The translations under genes were made by a program, and so were the position numbers. Below are positions 22,963 through 30,741 of a stretch of 64,000 nt of DNA, in pieces; within the stretch, counting starts at the first letter, position 1; every line of letters begins with the position of its first letter. The notes beneath the pieces were generated by a model that had not been told where the DNA came from, ran no database searches, and saw only the letters and a list, made by a program, of their open reading frames with translations. The stretch is from JBFGCA01 sp041567315 (GTDB taxonomy: Bacteria; Acidobacteriota; Thermoanaerobaculia; Multivoradales; JAHEKO01), in NCBI GenBank assembly GCA_041567315.1, contig JBFGCA010000002.1, forward strand, positions 1 to 64,000, given 5' to 3'.

Positions 22963-25599
22963 TCAGGTAAGAGGAGCGGTCGGCTTGTCCAGCGGCCCGC
23001 GGCGAGGTCGGACGGCAATGGCGAGAAGAGTCGCCAGGGCAAGGAGCGACACGACGCTGGCGGCGGCGAGGGGACGGCGGTCGATCCAGATCCGAACTTG
23101 GTGGGTGCCGGCAGACAGTGAGAGGCCAAGACGGTGGATGTTGGCGGCCTCCAGCGGCGCCGGGCGGCCGTTGACCATTGCGCGGTACGTGCCGAGGAAG
23201 GCGCGCTGCACGACCAGCGCCCCGGGCCGGTCGGCCACCACCTCCAGCTCGAGGTCGGTGGTCCCAGAGGCCAGAACCCGCACCTCGCCGGCCGGCCCCG
23301 GGCCAGGAGACCCGGCACCGCTCAGCCCCTCCACCGTCGAGATGTCGTCAGGCGCCACCGCCTGGGCGGGCCTCGCGCCAGGCGCCCCCGCTCCGCCCGG
23401 CTCTACCTGGAACACCCCTTCGCCCACCGGTGGCGCGGCGACCTCGCCGCAGCCGCCCGTCAGCCCTCTCCCGGTCTTACTTTCTGACTCGTTTTTCTGA
23501 CCCGAGACCGGAAATACCGCCGTCGTCCACGGGTCGAAGCCCGGGGCGGTGATCCAGGTGAGGGCGGCGTTGAGGTGGGGGGCGCGCAGCACCTCCCCGA
23601 CGAAGTGGACCTCGGGGAGGGCGGCGGGCAGGCGGTAGACCAGGATCGGGTCGCCGTCCGGCGGCTGGTGGACGTGCTCGAGGCGGGCGAGGTCGGCGGT
23701 CGAGGCCTCGAGCTCGCGGTCGAGCAGCAGCAGGTCGACCCCGGAGGCGGCGAGCAGGCGCAGGCGGGCCGCGTCGTCGAGGGCGGCGAACGACTGCGCA
23801 GTGGCCCGGGTGAGGAAGGCGTCCAGTCCCTCGGGCGAGGGGTGGAAGGCGTACCGCCGTCCCCAGAGGATGCCGGCCGCCGGGTGGAGCTCGGCGAAGG
23901 CCCGCCGCTCGAGCCACAGCAGCCGGGCGTCGGGCTGGCCGGCGGCCGGCAGGCGCACCGAGCCGAAGAGCCCGCTCGCCGGCCCGTGGGCGACAAGCGC
24001 CGAGGCGGGGACCGCCGCCAGCAGCGCGGGCGGCTCGAGGTAGGGGGCCAGTTCGTCGGTGGCCAGCACCGGCCGCAGCAGGAAGAGCTGGAGACCGAGG
24101 TGGACCGGCAGCAGGGCGGCGAGCGCCGGACTCCCGAGCCGGCCTCCCCTCAAGCCGGTCCGGCGGCCGGCGCCGAGCCGCACCACGATCGCCAGCACGC
24201 CGAGCGCGGCGAGCGAGATCAGGCACAGGCCGGCCCAGCGGAGCCGCTCGGCCGCCGCCAGGCCGGGCGCGGCACCGGCCGGCAGCCACGGTCCCAGGGC
24301 CTCCTCGGCGGCCGCCGGGGCCAGGGTCAGGGCCAGCCAGGCCACGGCGTAGAGCACCGCCAGCAGACCCAGCGCGCGCCCCAGCGGCCGGCGGCCCGGA
24401 CCGCGCAGCAGGCGCTGGAACCCGAGACCGCAGAGCAGGCTGCCGCCCACCGCCACCAGCGGCCAGAACTTGACCGGCAGCCGCAGCAGGTCGGCGCCCG
24501 GCAGCGCCAGCAGCCAGCCCACCGCCGGGTTGTGCCGGCCGAGAGCCAGGAACAGCCCGGCCGCCGCCACCACCCACGCCCAGGCCGCCGCCCGCACCCG
24601 CGGCCGCCCCGCCGCCGCCACCAGCACCAGCGCCAGCAGCCCGGGATAGAGCGTCAGAAAGAGCGGCAGGTCGCCGCCGTGCTGGCGCCAACCCCAGAAG
24701 CCGAGATCCGGCCGGCCGAAGAGAAACGGCAGCAGCCACTCGGCGGCCGCCGCGGGCGGCCAGCTGGCGGCGGTGGCGGCGGCCGGCGAATAGCCCGCCA
24801 CGGCGCGGAAGGAGAGCGGCAGGATGCGCGCGAACTCGACGATCTGCGGCACGGCAACCAGGGTGCCCACCATCGTGCCGGCCGCCAGTCGCGACCAGCC
24901 CGCCCGCCGCCAACCGTGCCGCGCGGCGGCCGCCGAGAGCGCCAGCACGAGCGCCACGACAGCGGTCATCGGGTCGCCGCCCAGCAGCATCAACGCCCAC
25001 AGCACGGCCAGCGCCGCCCAGCCGCGACGCCACCCCCGCCCCCGCGCCCCGCCAGCGCCCAGCGCCGCGGCGGCCAGGGCCGGGGCCAGGGCGGCGCCGG
25101 CCACCAGGTTGTAGAGGTTGAGACTGGAGAGGAAATAACCGCTTCCCGCGTAGCAGACCCCGGCCGCCCAGGCGGCCTCGCGGCTGAGACCCCAGGCGCG
25201 CGCCAGCCAGAAGGCCGAGAACGGCGCCAGCAAGAGGTGCAGCCAGAAGTGGGCGTTGAGCGCCCAGAAGGGCGAGGCCACCAGGTAGAGCAGGTTGTCC
25301 GGATAGAGGGGGACGCTGTTGGGGTTGCCGAGCAGCGGCTGGCCGCCGTCGCGGTAGGGATCGACGAGCGCCGGCTCGCCGCTCCGCCAGGCCGCGGCCT
25401 GCACCCATTTCATCTCCAGGTGGGTGTTGAAGACGTCGCGCAGATAGAGGGTGCGGTCGCCCCCGGCCAGGGGCAGCGCGGCGACGCCGAGCAGCGCCAG
25501 GGTGGGCGCCACGTAGAGCAGCGCGAAGCGACGGCGGCGGCGAGCGGGCCCGGCCCGGCGCTGGCGTCTACGGCTCGGCTGGCCCTGCGGGCGACTCAT
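22963..25599 (-). CDS. YfhO-like large integral membrane protein
   Basis: About 878 aa. The N-terminal two thirds carry roughly a dozen membrane helices, and the C-terminal third is a soluble, probably periplasmic, domain. The motif RDGGQPLLGNPNSVPLYPDN after the first helix and the C-terminal pattern LELEVVADRPGALVVQRAFL ... SAGTHQVRIW fit the YfhO/GT-C-like family, which may act in polymer glycosylation. A paralog lies at 38048-40456. About 60 residues of low complexity (from PVSGQKNESESKTGRG) interrupt the C-terminal domain exactly at an AT-rich palindrome (23471-23511). The start is uncertain: ATG 25599 avoids overlap with the divergent prenyltransferase gene, though ATG 25671 is open. 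The substrate is unknown. Confidence 0.75.
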   Translation of the reverse strand: MSRPQGQPSRRRQRRAGPARRRRRFALLYVAPTLALLGVAALPLAGGDRTLYLRDVFNTHLEMKWVQAAAWRSGEPALVDPYRDGGQPLLGNPNSVPLYPDNLLYLVASPFWALNAHFWLHLLLAPFSAFWLARAWGLSREAAWAAGVCYAGSGYFLSSLNLYNLVAGAALAPALAAAALGAGGARGRGWRRGWAALAVLWALMLLGGDPMTAVVALVLALSAAAARHGWRRAGWSRLAAGTMVGTLVAVPQIVEFARILPLSFRAVAGYSPAAATAASWPPAAAAEWLLPFLFGRPDLGFWGWRQHGGDLPLFLTLYPGLLALVLVAAAGRPRVRAAAWAWVVAAAGLFLALGRHNPAVGWLLALPGADLLRLPVKFWPLVAVGGSLLCGLGFQRLLRGPGRRPLGRALGLLAVLYAVAWLALTLAPAAAEEALGPWLPAGAAPGLAAAERLRWAGLCLISLAALGVLAIVVRLGAGRRTGLRGGRLGSPALAALLPVHLGLQLFLLRPVLATDELAPYLEPPALLAAVPASALVAHGPASGLFGSVRLPAAGQPDARLLWLERRAFAELHPAAGILWGRRYAFHPSPEGLDAFLTRATAQSFAALDDAARLRLLAASGVDLLLLDRELEASTADLARLEHVHQPPDGDPILVYRLPAALPEVHFVGEVLRAPHLNAALTWITAPGFDPWTTAVFPVSGQKNESESKTGRGLTGGCGEVAAPPVGEGVFQVEPGGAGAPGARPAQAVAPDDISTVEGLSGAGSPGPGPAGEVRVLASGTTDLELEVVADRPGALVVQRAFLGTYRAMVNGRPAPLEAANIHRLGLSLSAGTHQVRIWIDRRPLAAASVVSLLALATLLAIAVRPRRGPLDKPTAPLT
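23471..23511. repeat. 41-bp AT-rich palindrome-bounded insert inside the YfhO-like gene
   Basis: ccggtct (23471-23477) and agaccgg (23505-23511) form 7-bp terminal inverted repeats. Between them two copies of tttctgac (23481-23488, 23494-23501) and a run of five T occur. The patch is far less GC-rich than its surroundings and is read in frame as part of a low-complexity loop. It may be the remnant of a small palindromic element; no second copy was noticed in the window. Confidence 0.45.
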
Positions 25600-25669
25600 G
25601 CGGCGGCGGCGAGACGGGTGGCGCCCCTCATCCTCCGGCCGGCCCTCCGCCCCTCTTACAATACCGGCC

Positions 25670-26542
25670 ATGCCCGCCGGCCTGGTGCGCTCGCTGCGGC
25701 CCCATCAGTGGGCCAAGAACCTGTTCGTGCTGGCACCGCTGGTCTTCGGCCGCCAGCTCGACGACGCCGGTGCCCTGACCCGGGCGGCGCTGGCCTTCGC
25801 CGCCTTCTGCGCCGCCTCCAGCGCCGTCTATCTGTTCAACGACATCCGCGATCGCGAGGAGGACCGGCGCCATCCCCACACGCGCCAGCGGCCGCTGGCC
25901 GCCGGCACGCTGAGCGTCGGCGTCGCGGCCGCCGCCATCGCCCTGCTGGTAGCCCTGGCCGCGGCCGGCGGCGCCGCGCTGGGACCGCTCTTCGCGCTGC
26001 TGCTGGGCAGCTATCTGCTGCTCAACCTGCTCTACACGCTGGGCCTCAAGCAGGTGGTGATCCTCGACGTCATGGTGATCAGCATGGGCTTCGTGCTGCG
26101 GGTAGTGGCGGGCGCCGTCGCCGCCGAGGTGGCGGTGTCGGCCTGGCTGGTGCTGTGCACTACGTTTCTGGCGCTGTTTCTGGCCTTCTCCAAGCGCCGC
26201 CACGAGCTGCAGGTCATGGCCGACGAAGCGGCCGAAGGCCGGCGGGTCTTGAGCCACTACAGTCAGTCGTTCCTGGACCAGATGATCAACGTGGTCACCG
26301 CCTCCACGGTGGTCAGCTACGCGGTCTACGCCATCTCCCCGGAAACGGTCGAGAAGTTCCACACCCGCAACCTGATCTACACCATGCCGCTGGTGCTGTT
26401 CGGCATCTTCCGCTATCTCTACCTGATCTACCAGCGACCCGCCGAGCGCAACCCCACCGAGGCGATCCTGCGCGACCTGCCCTTCCTCGCCAACCTCGGG
26501 CTGTGGGTGCTGGCGGTGCTGTGGATCGTCTACCGCGGATAG
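25670..26542 (+). CDS. UbiA-family prenyltransferase, decaprenyl-phosphate phosphoribosyltransferase-like
   Basis: A 290-aa polytopic membrane prenyltransferase with about eight or nine helices. The first Asp-rich motif is NDIRDREEDRRHP, the form (NDxxDxxxDxxHP) typical of 5-phosphoribosyl-1-diphosphate:polyprenyl-phosphate transferases, and the N-terminus (LRPHQWAKNLFVLAPLVFG) is characteristic of that subfamily. A second motif lies in YTLGLKQVVILDVMVISMGF. The reaction would make a polyprenyl-phosphoryl ribose donor for cell-envelope glycans. It is followed after 8 bp by a PAP2-type phosphatase gene. ATG 25670 shares bases with a possible divergent ATG on the other strand. Confidence 0.85.
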   Translation: MPAGLVRSLRPHQWAKNLFVLAPLVFGRQLDDAGALTRAALAFAAFCAASSAVYLFNDIRDREEDRRHPHTRQRPLAAGTLSVGVAAAAIALLVALAAAGGAALGPLFALLLGSYLLLNLLYTLGLKQVVILDVMVISMGFVLRVVAGAVAAEVAVSAWLVLCTTFLALFLAFSKRRHELQVMADEAAEGRRVLSHYSQSFLDQMINVVTASTVVSYAVYAISPETVEKFHTRNLIYTMPLVLFGIFRYLYLIYQRPAERNPTEAILRDLPFLANLGLWVLAVLWIVYRG

Positions 26543-26550
26543 CGGCGCCC

Positions 26551-27627
26551 GTGGCGGAAGAGTCGGCGGCCGGCGAGCGGGGACCCTGGCGGCGGCTGCC
26601 GGCGTGGCTCACCCGCCCGCCGGCGCCGGGCCGGGTGCGGCCGGGTCTCTACGCCTTCGAGATCGTCGCCTGGCTGGCGCTGGCGGCGGCGGTCGTCTTC
26701 CTGCGCTGGCAGGGGCTCAACGTCGACTGGGTCACCGTCGACTACACCATCCCGCCGCTGATCGCGCCGACGCTCAAGGCGCTGGCCAGCGGCGTGGTGC
26801 TGTACGCCGTCTACCACCTGCTGCGGCGGCGGCCGCCCGGCGACTACCTGCGGCAGGTCTTCTCGCTCCCGTGGCTGCTGCTCGGCGCGCGGCTGTGGCT
26901 GACCTGTCTGGTCTTCACCTACGCCTACTTCTGGCTCAAGGTCTCGGTGCCGCTGGTCAACTGGCGGCTCTGGGACCGCGAGCTGTGGCGGCTCGACGTG
27001 CTGCTCCACGCCGGCTTCTCGCCGACCGTCTTCCTGGTCGAGCTGCTGGCCGGCACCGGGCTGCTGCCGCTGCTCGAGCTCTGGTACAGCTGGTGGCTGC
27101 CGTCGACGATGTTCGGGCTGGCCTTCTTCTGCGCCTACCCCGACGCCCGCACCCGGCGCCGCTTCATGTTGAGCACCGTGCTGCTGTGGACGCTGGGCGC
27201 CTGGCTCTACGTGGCGCTGCCGGCGCTGGGGCCGGCCTACGTCTACCCCGAGGAGTTCGCCGAGGTGCGTGAGGAGATGCCGCGCGCCGCCGGCGCCCAG
27301 TCGATGCTGATGGACAACTACCAGAAGGTGCTGGCCGGCCGCACCGGCCCGCTCAAGCGTTTCAACCCCACTCGCGGGATCGCCGCCCTGCCGAGCCTCC
27401 ACGTCGGCGGGCACTGGCTGCTGCTGCTGTGGGTGCGGCGGCGGGCGCGGCCGCTCTACCTGCCGGCCGCGCTCGGCACCGCCCTGACCTTCGTCGGCTC
27501 GATCGTCACCGGCTGGCACTACGCGGTCGACGGCTACGCCGGCATCATCGTTGCACTGGCCGCCTACTGGACGGCGCTTGCCGTCGACCGCCGGCTGGGC
27601 GGCGAGGCCGACGCAGTCGAAGACTAA
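26551..27627 (+). CDS. PAP2-superfamily membrane phosphatase (PAP2_3/IPC-synthase-like)
   Basis: A 358-aa polytopic membrane protein. The phosphatase motifs appear as PSLHVGGHW and, 40 residues on, SIVTGWHYAVDGYAG, giving the two catalytic His and the Asp of the C2 and C3 motifs of PAP2_3 enzymes. Upstream hydrophobic segments (VFTYAYFWLKVSVPLVNWRL and others) place the active site at the outer face of the inner membrane. GTG 26551 follows the prenyltransferase stop by 8 bp. A role in dephosphorylating a polyprenyl-phosphoryl sugar made by that enzyme is an inference from adjacency; phospholipid head-group exchange is an alternative. Confidence 0.8.
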   Translation: MAEESAAGERGPWRRLPAWLTRPPAPGRVRPGLYAFEIVAWLALAAAVVFLRWQGLNVDWVTVDYTIPPLIAPTLKALASGVVLYAVYHLLRRRPPGDYLRQVFSLPWLLLGARLWLTCLVFTYAYFWLKVSVPLVNWRLWDRELWRLDVLLHAGFSPTVFLVELLAGTGLLPLLELWYSWWLPSTMFGLAFFCAYPDARTRRRFMLSTVLLWTLGAWLYVALPALGPAYVYPEEFAEVREEMPRAAGAQSMLMDNYQKVLAGRTGPLKRFNPTRGIAALPSLHVGGHWLLLLWVRRRARPLYLPAALGTALTFVGSIVTGWHYAVDGYAGIIVALAAYWTALAVDRRLGGEADAVED

Positions 27628-27643
27628 GATGAGAGGCCATCCG

Positions 27644-29191
27644 ATGCTCACCGCGCTGCGCTTCTACGCCGTCGTCGCCACCACCGGGGCGGTGATCATG
27701 GCGCTCGAGATCATCTCCAGCCGGGTGCTGGCGCCCAGCTTCGGCAACAGCGTCTACGTCTGGGGCTCGATCATCAGCGTCTTCCTGGCGGCGCTGTCGG
27801 TGGGCTACTACCTGGGCGGCCGGCTGGCCGACCGGCAGCCGCGGCTGGCCAACCTGGGGCGGTTGATCCTCGCCGGCGCGGTCTGCGAGGTGGTGCTGCT
27901 GTTCGCCGGCACCCGTCTGGCCGAGGTTTTCGGCGGCTGGACCGGCAGCTCGCCGGGCGGCACCCTGCTGGCGGCCACCGTGCTGTTCGGGCCGCCGAGC
28001 CTCTTCCTGGCCACCGTCTCGCCCTTCGCGGTGCGGCTGGCGGCGCGCGACCTCGCCCATCTCGGCAACACCGCCGGGCGGCTGTTCGCGCTCTCCACCG
28101 CCGGCAGCCTGGTGGGAACCCTGGGCTGCACCTTCCTGCTCATCCCCTACCTTCGCCTCCAGCAGACGCTGGGGCTGCTGCTGCTGGCCACGGTGCTGAC
28201 CGGCTGCCTGGCGGTGGCCGGCGAGTGGCGCCGCGAGCTGGCGGCGCTCGGCCTGGCGGCGGCGCTGGCAGTGGCGGCGGTGACCGGGATGGTCTCGCGG
28301 CCGGCGCGGGCGGAGGGAGTGCTGTTCGTCAAGGTGACGCCCTACCAGACGCTCCACATCCGCGAGTCCGGCAGCCAGCGGTTCATGCTCGGCGACCGCA
28401 CGCTCTACTCGGCGGTCGACATGGAGACCGGCGAGGCGACGCTGCCGGTGCTGCGCTACGCGCCGGCGGCGCTGCTGCTCAAGCAGGACATCGAGAGCCT
28501 CCTGGTCCTGGGAATGGGCGGTGGCAGCATCGGCAAGCACCTGCGGGCCGGGCTCGGCGAGATCGAGGTCGACTACGTGGACATCGATCCGGCGGTGGCC
28601 GAGCTGGCCGAGCGCTTCCTGGGCTTCGAGGCCGGCCCCGGCGAGCGGGTCCACGTCGACGACGCCCGGCAGTTCCTGCGCCGCAGCCAGCGCCGGTGGG
28701 ACTACATTTTCGGCGACGCCTACATCGGGCTGTCGGTGCCCTTCCACCTGACCACCACCGAGTTCTTCGCCGAGGTCAAGCGCCGTCTCGAGCCCGGCGG
28801 CGTCTTCGGGCTCAACCTGGCGGGCGGGCTGGAGGACCCCTTCTCGCGGGCCATCTTCCACACCGTCAGCGAGAGCTTCCTCACCACCTACGCCTTCGGC
28901 GTGCGCGGCGCCGCCAACGTGGTGCTGCTGGCCATCGACCAGAAGCTGACCCTGCCCAAGCAGCAGATGCTCCAGCGCGGCCAGGAGCTCGACCGGCGGT
29001 GGCGCTTCGACCCGACGCTGACCTTGATCGCCTCGAGCCGCCTCGACGTCACCCTCGACCCGGCCGAGGCGGTGCTGCTGACCGACGCCTTCGCCCCCGC
29101 CAGCCACCTCATCATGCTCGGCGCGGGCAGCGGGGAGCGCACCCTCGAGGAGCTGCTGGGCACCAGCGGCGCGCTCCCGGGAGGCGGCTGA
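27644..29191 (+). CDS. Membrane-anchored spermidine-synthase-like protein
   Basis: About 515 aa: an N-terminal half with around seven membrane helices (ALEIISSRVLAPSFGNSVYV, VFLAALSVGYYLGGRLADR) and a C-terminal SAM-binding Rossmann domain. The latter has LLVLGMGGGSIGKHL, DYVDIDPAVAELAERF and WDYIFGDAYIG, as in polyamine aminopropyltransferases; the gatekeeping Asp is present. Proteins of this layout are common in many phyla but rarely characterised, so true spermidine synthesis is unproven. ATG 27644 has GAGAGG eight bases upstream; an ATG at 27629 lies 1 bp after the previous stop and is possible. It probably belongs to the ubiA-PAP2 operon. Confidence 0.8.
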   Translation: MLTALRFYAVVATTGAVIMALEIISSRVLAPSFGNSVYVWGSIISVFLAALSVGYYLGGRLADRQPRLANLGRLILAGAVCEVVLLFAGTRLAEVFGGWTGSSPGGTLLAATVLFGPPSLFLATVSPFAVRLAARDLAHLGNTAGRLFALSTAGSLVGTLGCTFLLIPYLRLQQTLGLLLLATVLTGCLAVAGEWRRELAALGLAAALAVAAVTGMVSRPARAEGVLFVKVTPYQTLHIRESGSQRFMLGDRTLYSAVDMETGEATLPVLRYAPAALLLKQDIESLLVLGMGGGSIGKHLRAGLGEIEVDYVDIDPAVAELAERFLGFEAGPGERVHVDDARQFLRRSQRRWDYIFGDAYIGLSVPFHLTTTEFFAEVKRRLEPGGVFGLNLAGGLEDPFSRAIFHTVSESFLTTYAFGVRGAANVVLLAIDQKLTLPKQQMLQRGQELDRRWRFDPTLTLIASSRLDVTLDPAEAVLLTDAFAPASHLIMLGAGSGERTLEELLGTSGALPGGG

Positions 29192-29207
29192 GCCGAGGGA
29201 GGACCCC

Positions 29208-30389
29208 ATGCCGACCACGACCCGCGTCGCGCTCGCCCTGTTCGCCACCCTGACCTGGACGTCGTCGCTGGCCGCCCGGACCGCGGAGGTCGCGGTCGAG
29301 CAGCCGGCCACGACTAGTGCCGGTGACACCAGCGCTGCCGAGACCGCGGCGGCCCCGCAGGAGCCGCCGCCCGGCGCCCGCTTCGAGGAGCGGGTGGAGG
29401 TCCGAGAGGTCCTGCTCGACGTCCTGGTCACCGACCGCCAGGGGCAGATCGTCGCCGGCCTCGACAAAGACGCCTTCGTGGTCGAGGAGGACGGCGAGGA
29501 GCGGGAGCTCACCGGGGCCCGGTTCTACAGCACCCGCTACGGCGAGCTGGGGACCCCCGGCGCCGAGGAGGTGCCCGCCAGCCGCTACTTCATCTTCGTG
29601 TTCCACGACCAGCGGCTGGGGGTGACCTTCGCCGGCCGCATGGTCCGCCAGCAGCTCGACGCCGCCCGCCAGAGCCGCGCCTGGCTCGAAGACGGCATGC
29701 GGCCCTCGGACTGGGTGGCGGTGGCCAGCTACGACGTCAAGCTCAAGGTCCATCAGGACTTCACCCAGGACCGCGAGGCACTGGCGCGGGCCATGGACGA
29801 CGCCGCGCGGAGCGTCCGGCCCGAGCCGCGGCGGCGCCGCGACCGCGAGGCGATCCCGGTGGAGCTGCCCTCGCTGCTCCGCCATCTGCCCGACGATTTC
29901 GCGCTCCGCAAGCGGACGCCGCGGATGTACGAGGCCCTCCAGCTGCTGGCCGAGGCCAGCGGTCACATCGTGGGGCGCAAGAACCTGCTGCTGTTCTCGA
30001 TCGGCTTCGGCGAGATCGACCGCGTCTCCGGCACCGTGCTCCCCGACCGCCGCTTCTACCCGCCGCTCGAGCGCGCCCTCAACGACAACAACGTGGCGGT
30101 CTACCCCATCGATCTCACCCCGACCGGCATCCGGCACCTGCAGAGCGACTTCCTCAACAAGCTGGCCTACGACACCGGCGGCGTCTACCACCGCAGCTTC
30201 GTGAGCTTCATCACCCCCCTGCGCGAGATCTCCGACGACACCAGCGGCTACTACCTCCTCAGCTACCGCACCGAGCACCCGGCCGACGAAAGCGGCTTCC
30301 AGGAAGTCAAGGTCAAAGTGCAGCAGAAGGGGCTGCGGGTGCGGGCGCGCCGCGGCTACCTGTACGGGCCGGCGCCGGTGCGGCGCTGA
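29208..30389 (+). CDS. Exported VWA-domain protein (VWFA-related, Acidobacterial type)
   Basis: A 393-aa protein with a signal peptide (VALALFATLTWTSSLAARTA). Residues about 55-115 read as the conserved start of this family (VLLDVLVTDRQGQIVAGLDK, FVVEEDGEERELTGARFYS). A VWA-like fold follows, but the metal site is degenerate: the strand RYFIFVFHDQRLG has Asp without the SxS of DxSxS. The C-terminus (YDTGGVYHRSFVSF, LLSYRTEHPADESGFQEVKV) matches the family's distal part. RBS GGGAGG upstream of ATG 29208. The function is unknown; members are abundant in Acidobacteriota. It is the last gene of the 25.7-30.4 kb run. Confidence 0.85.
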   Translation: MPTTTRVALALFATLTWTSSLAARTAEVAVEQPATTSAGDTSAAETAAAPQEPPPGARFEERVEVREVLLDVLVTDRQGQIVAGLDKDAFVVEEDGEERELTGARFYSTRYGELGTPGAEEVPASRYFIFVFHDQRLGVTFAGRMVRQQLDAARQSRAWLEDGMRPSDWVAVASYDVKLKVHQDFTQDREALARAMDDAARSVRPEPRRRRDREAIPVELPSLLRHLPDDFALRKRTPRMYEALQLLAEASGHIVGRKNLLLFSIGFGEIDRVSGTVLPDRRFYPPLERALNDNNVAVYPIDLTPTGIRHLQSDFLNKLAYDTGGVYHRSFVSFITPLREISDDTSGYYLLSYRTEHPADESGFQEVKVKVQQKGLRVRARRGYLYGPAPVRR

Positions 30390-30741
30390 CGGCGCTGAGG
30401 TCGGCGGTCCTTGCTGAAGGGTCGGTGGTGAGAGCCGACCGGGGCGGGGTGCGCCTGGGGACGCGGCGGGCCTGACGAACTCCAGAGGGGAGGCCCGCCG
30501 CTCCTTTCGCCTTCGCGCCAAACGGACCATAGCCTTCGGCGCTTGCCGCAAGCGCTCGTCTCAAGGCCACTGTCGAACCCCGCCCCGGCCGGCTCCTGCG
30601 CGGTCCGTGGCGACTGGCGCGCCAGGCAAGGGCGACCCCGCGGCCTCTCGACCCCAGGCGCGCACAGGGTGCGCAGCACTCTTACCTGATCTGCTTGCTC
30701 CTACTCCACGCTGCGGGCGGCCGGTGCATGCGACCAGGCTC
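30390..30741. other. Intergenic region between convergent genes
   Basis: No gene is seen in these 352 bp. Apart from the hairpin at 30463-30501 there is a shorter inverted repeat (ggcgcgcca near 30617) and a lower-GC patch (30680-30710, actcttacctgatctgcttg). No tRNA-like fold or promoter could be recognised. Confidence 0.5.
30463..30513 (+). terminator. Candidate terminator after the VWA gene
   Basis: A perfect 11-bp stem (gcggcgggcct at 30463-30473, aggcccgccgc at 30491-30501) with a 17-nt loop lies 74 bp past the VWA stop. On the plus strand it is followed by TCCTTTCGCCTT, a weak T-rich tail. It may serve both converging genes. Confidence 0.5.

Noticed and set aside
23575..26550. N-terminal 990 codons of a long plus-strand frame leading into the PAP2 gene
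   Set aside because: Runs antisense to the YfhO-like gene and through the UbiA gene; only the part from GTG 26551 has PAP2 features.
29208..30389. Functional integrin-like metal site in the VWA protein
   Set aside because: The DxSxS pattern is not present; the strand has HDQRLG instead.
30390..30741. Small genes in the convergent intergenic region
   Set aside because: Open frames are short, lack ribosome sites and differ from the codon pattern of neighbours.
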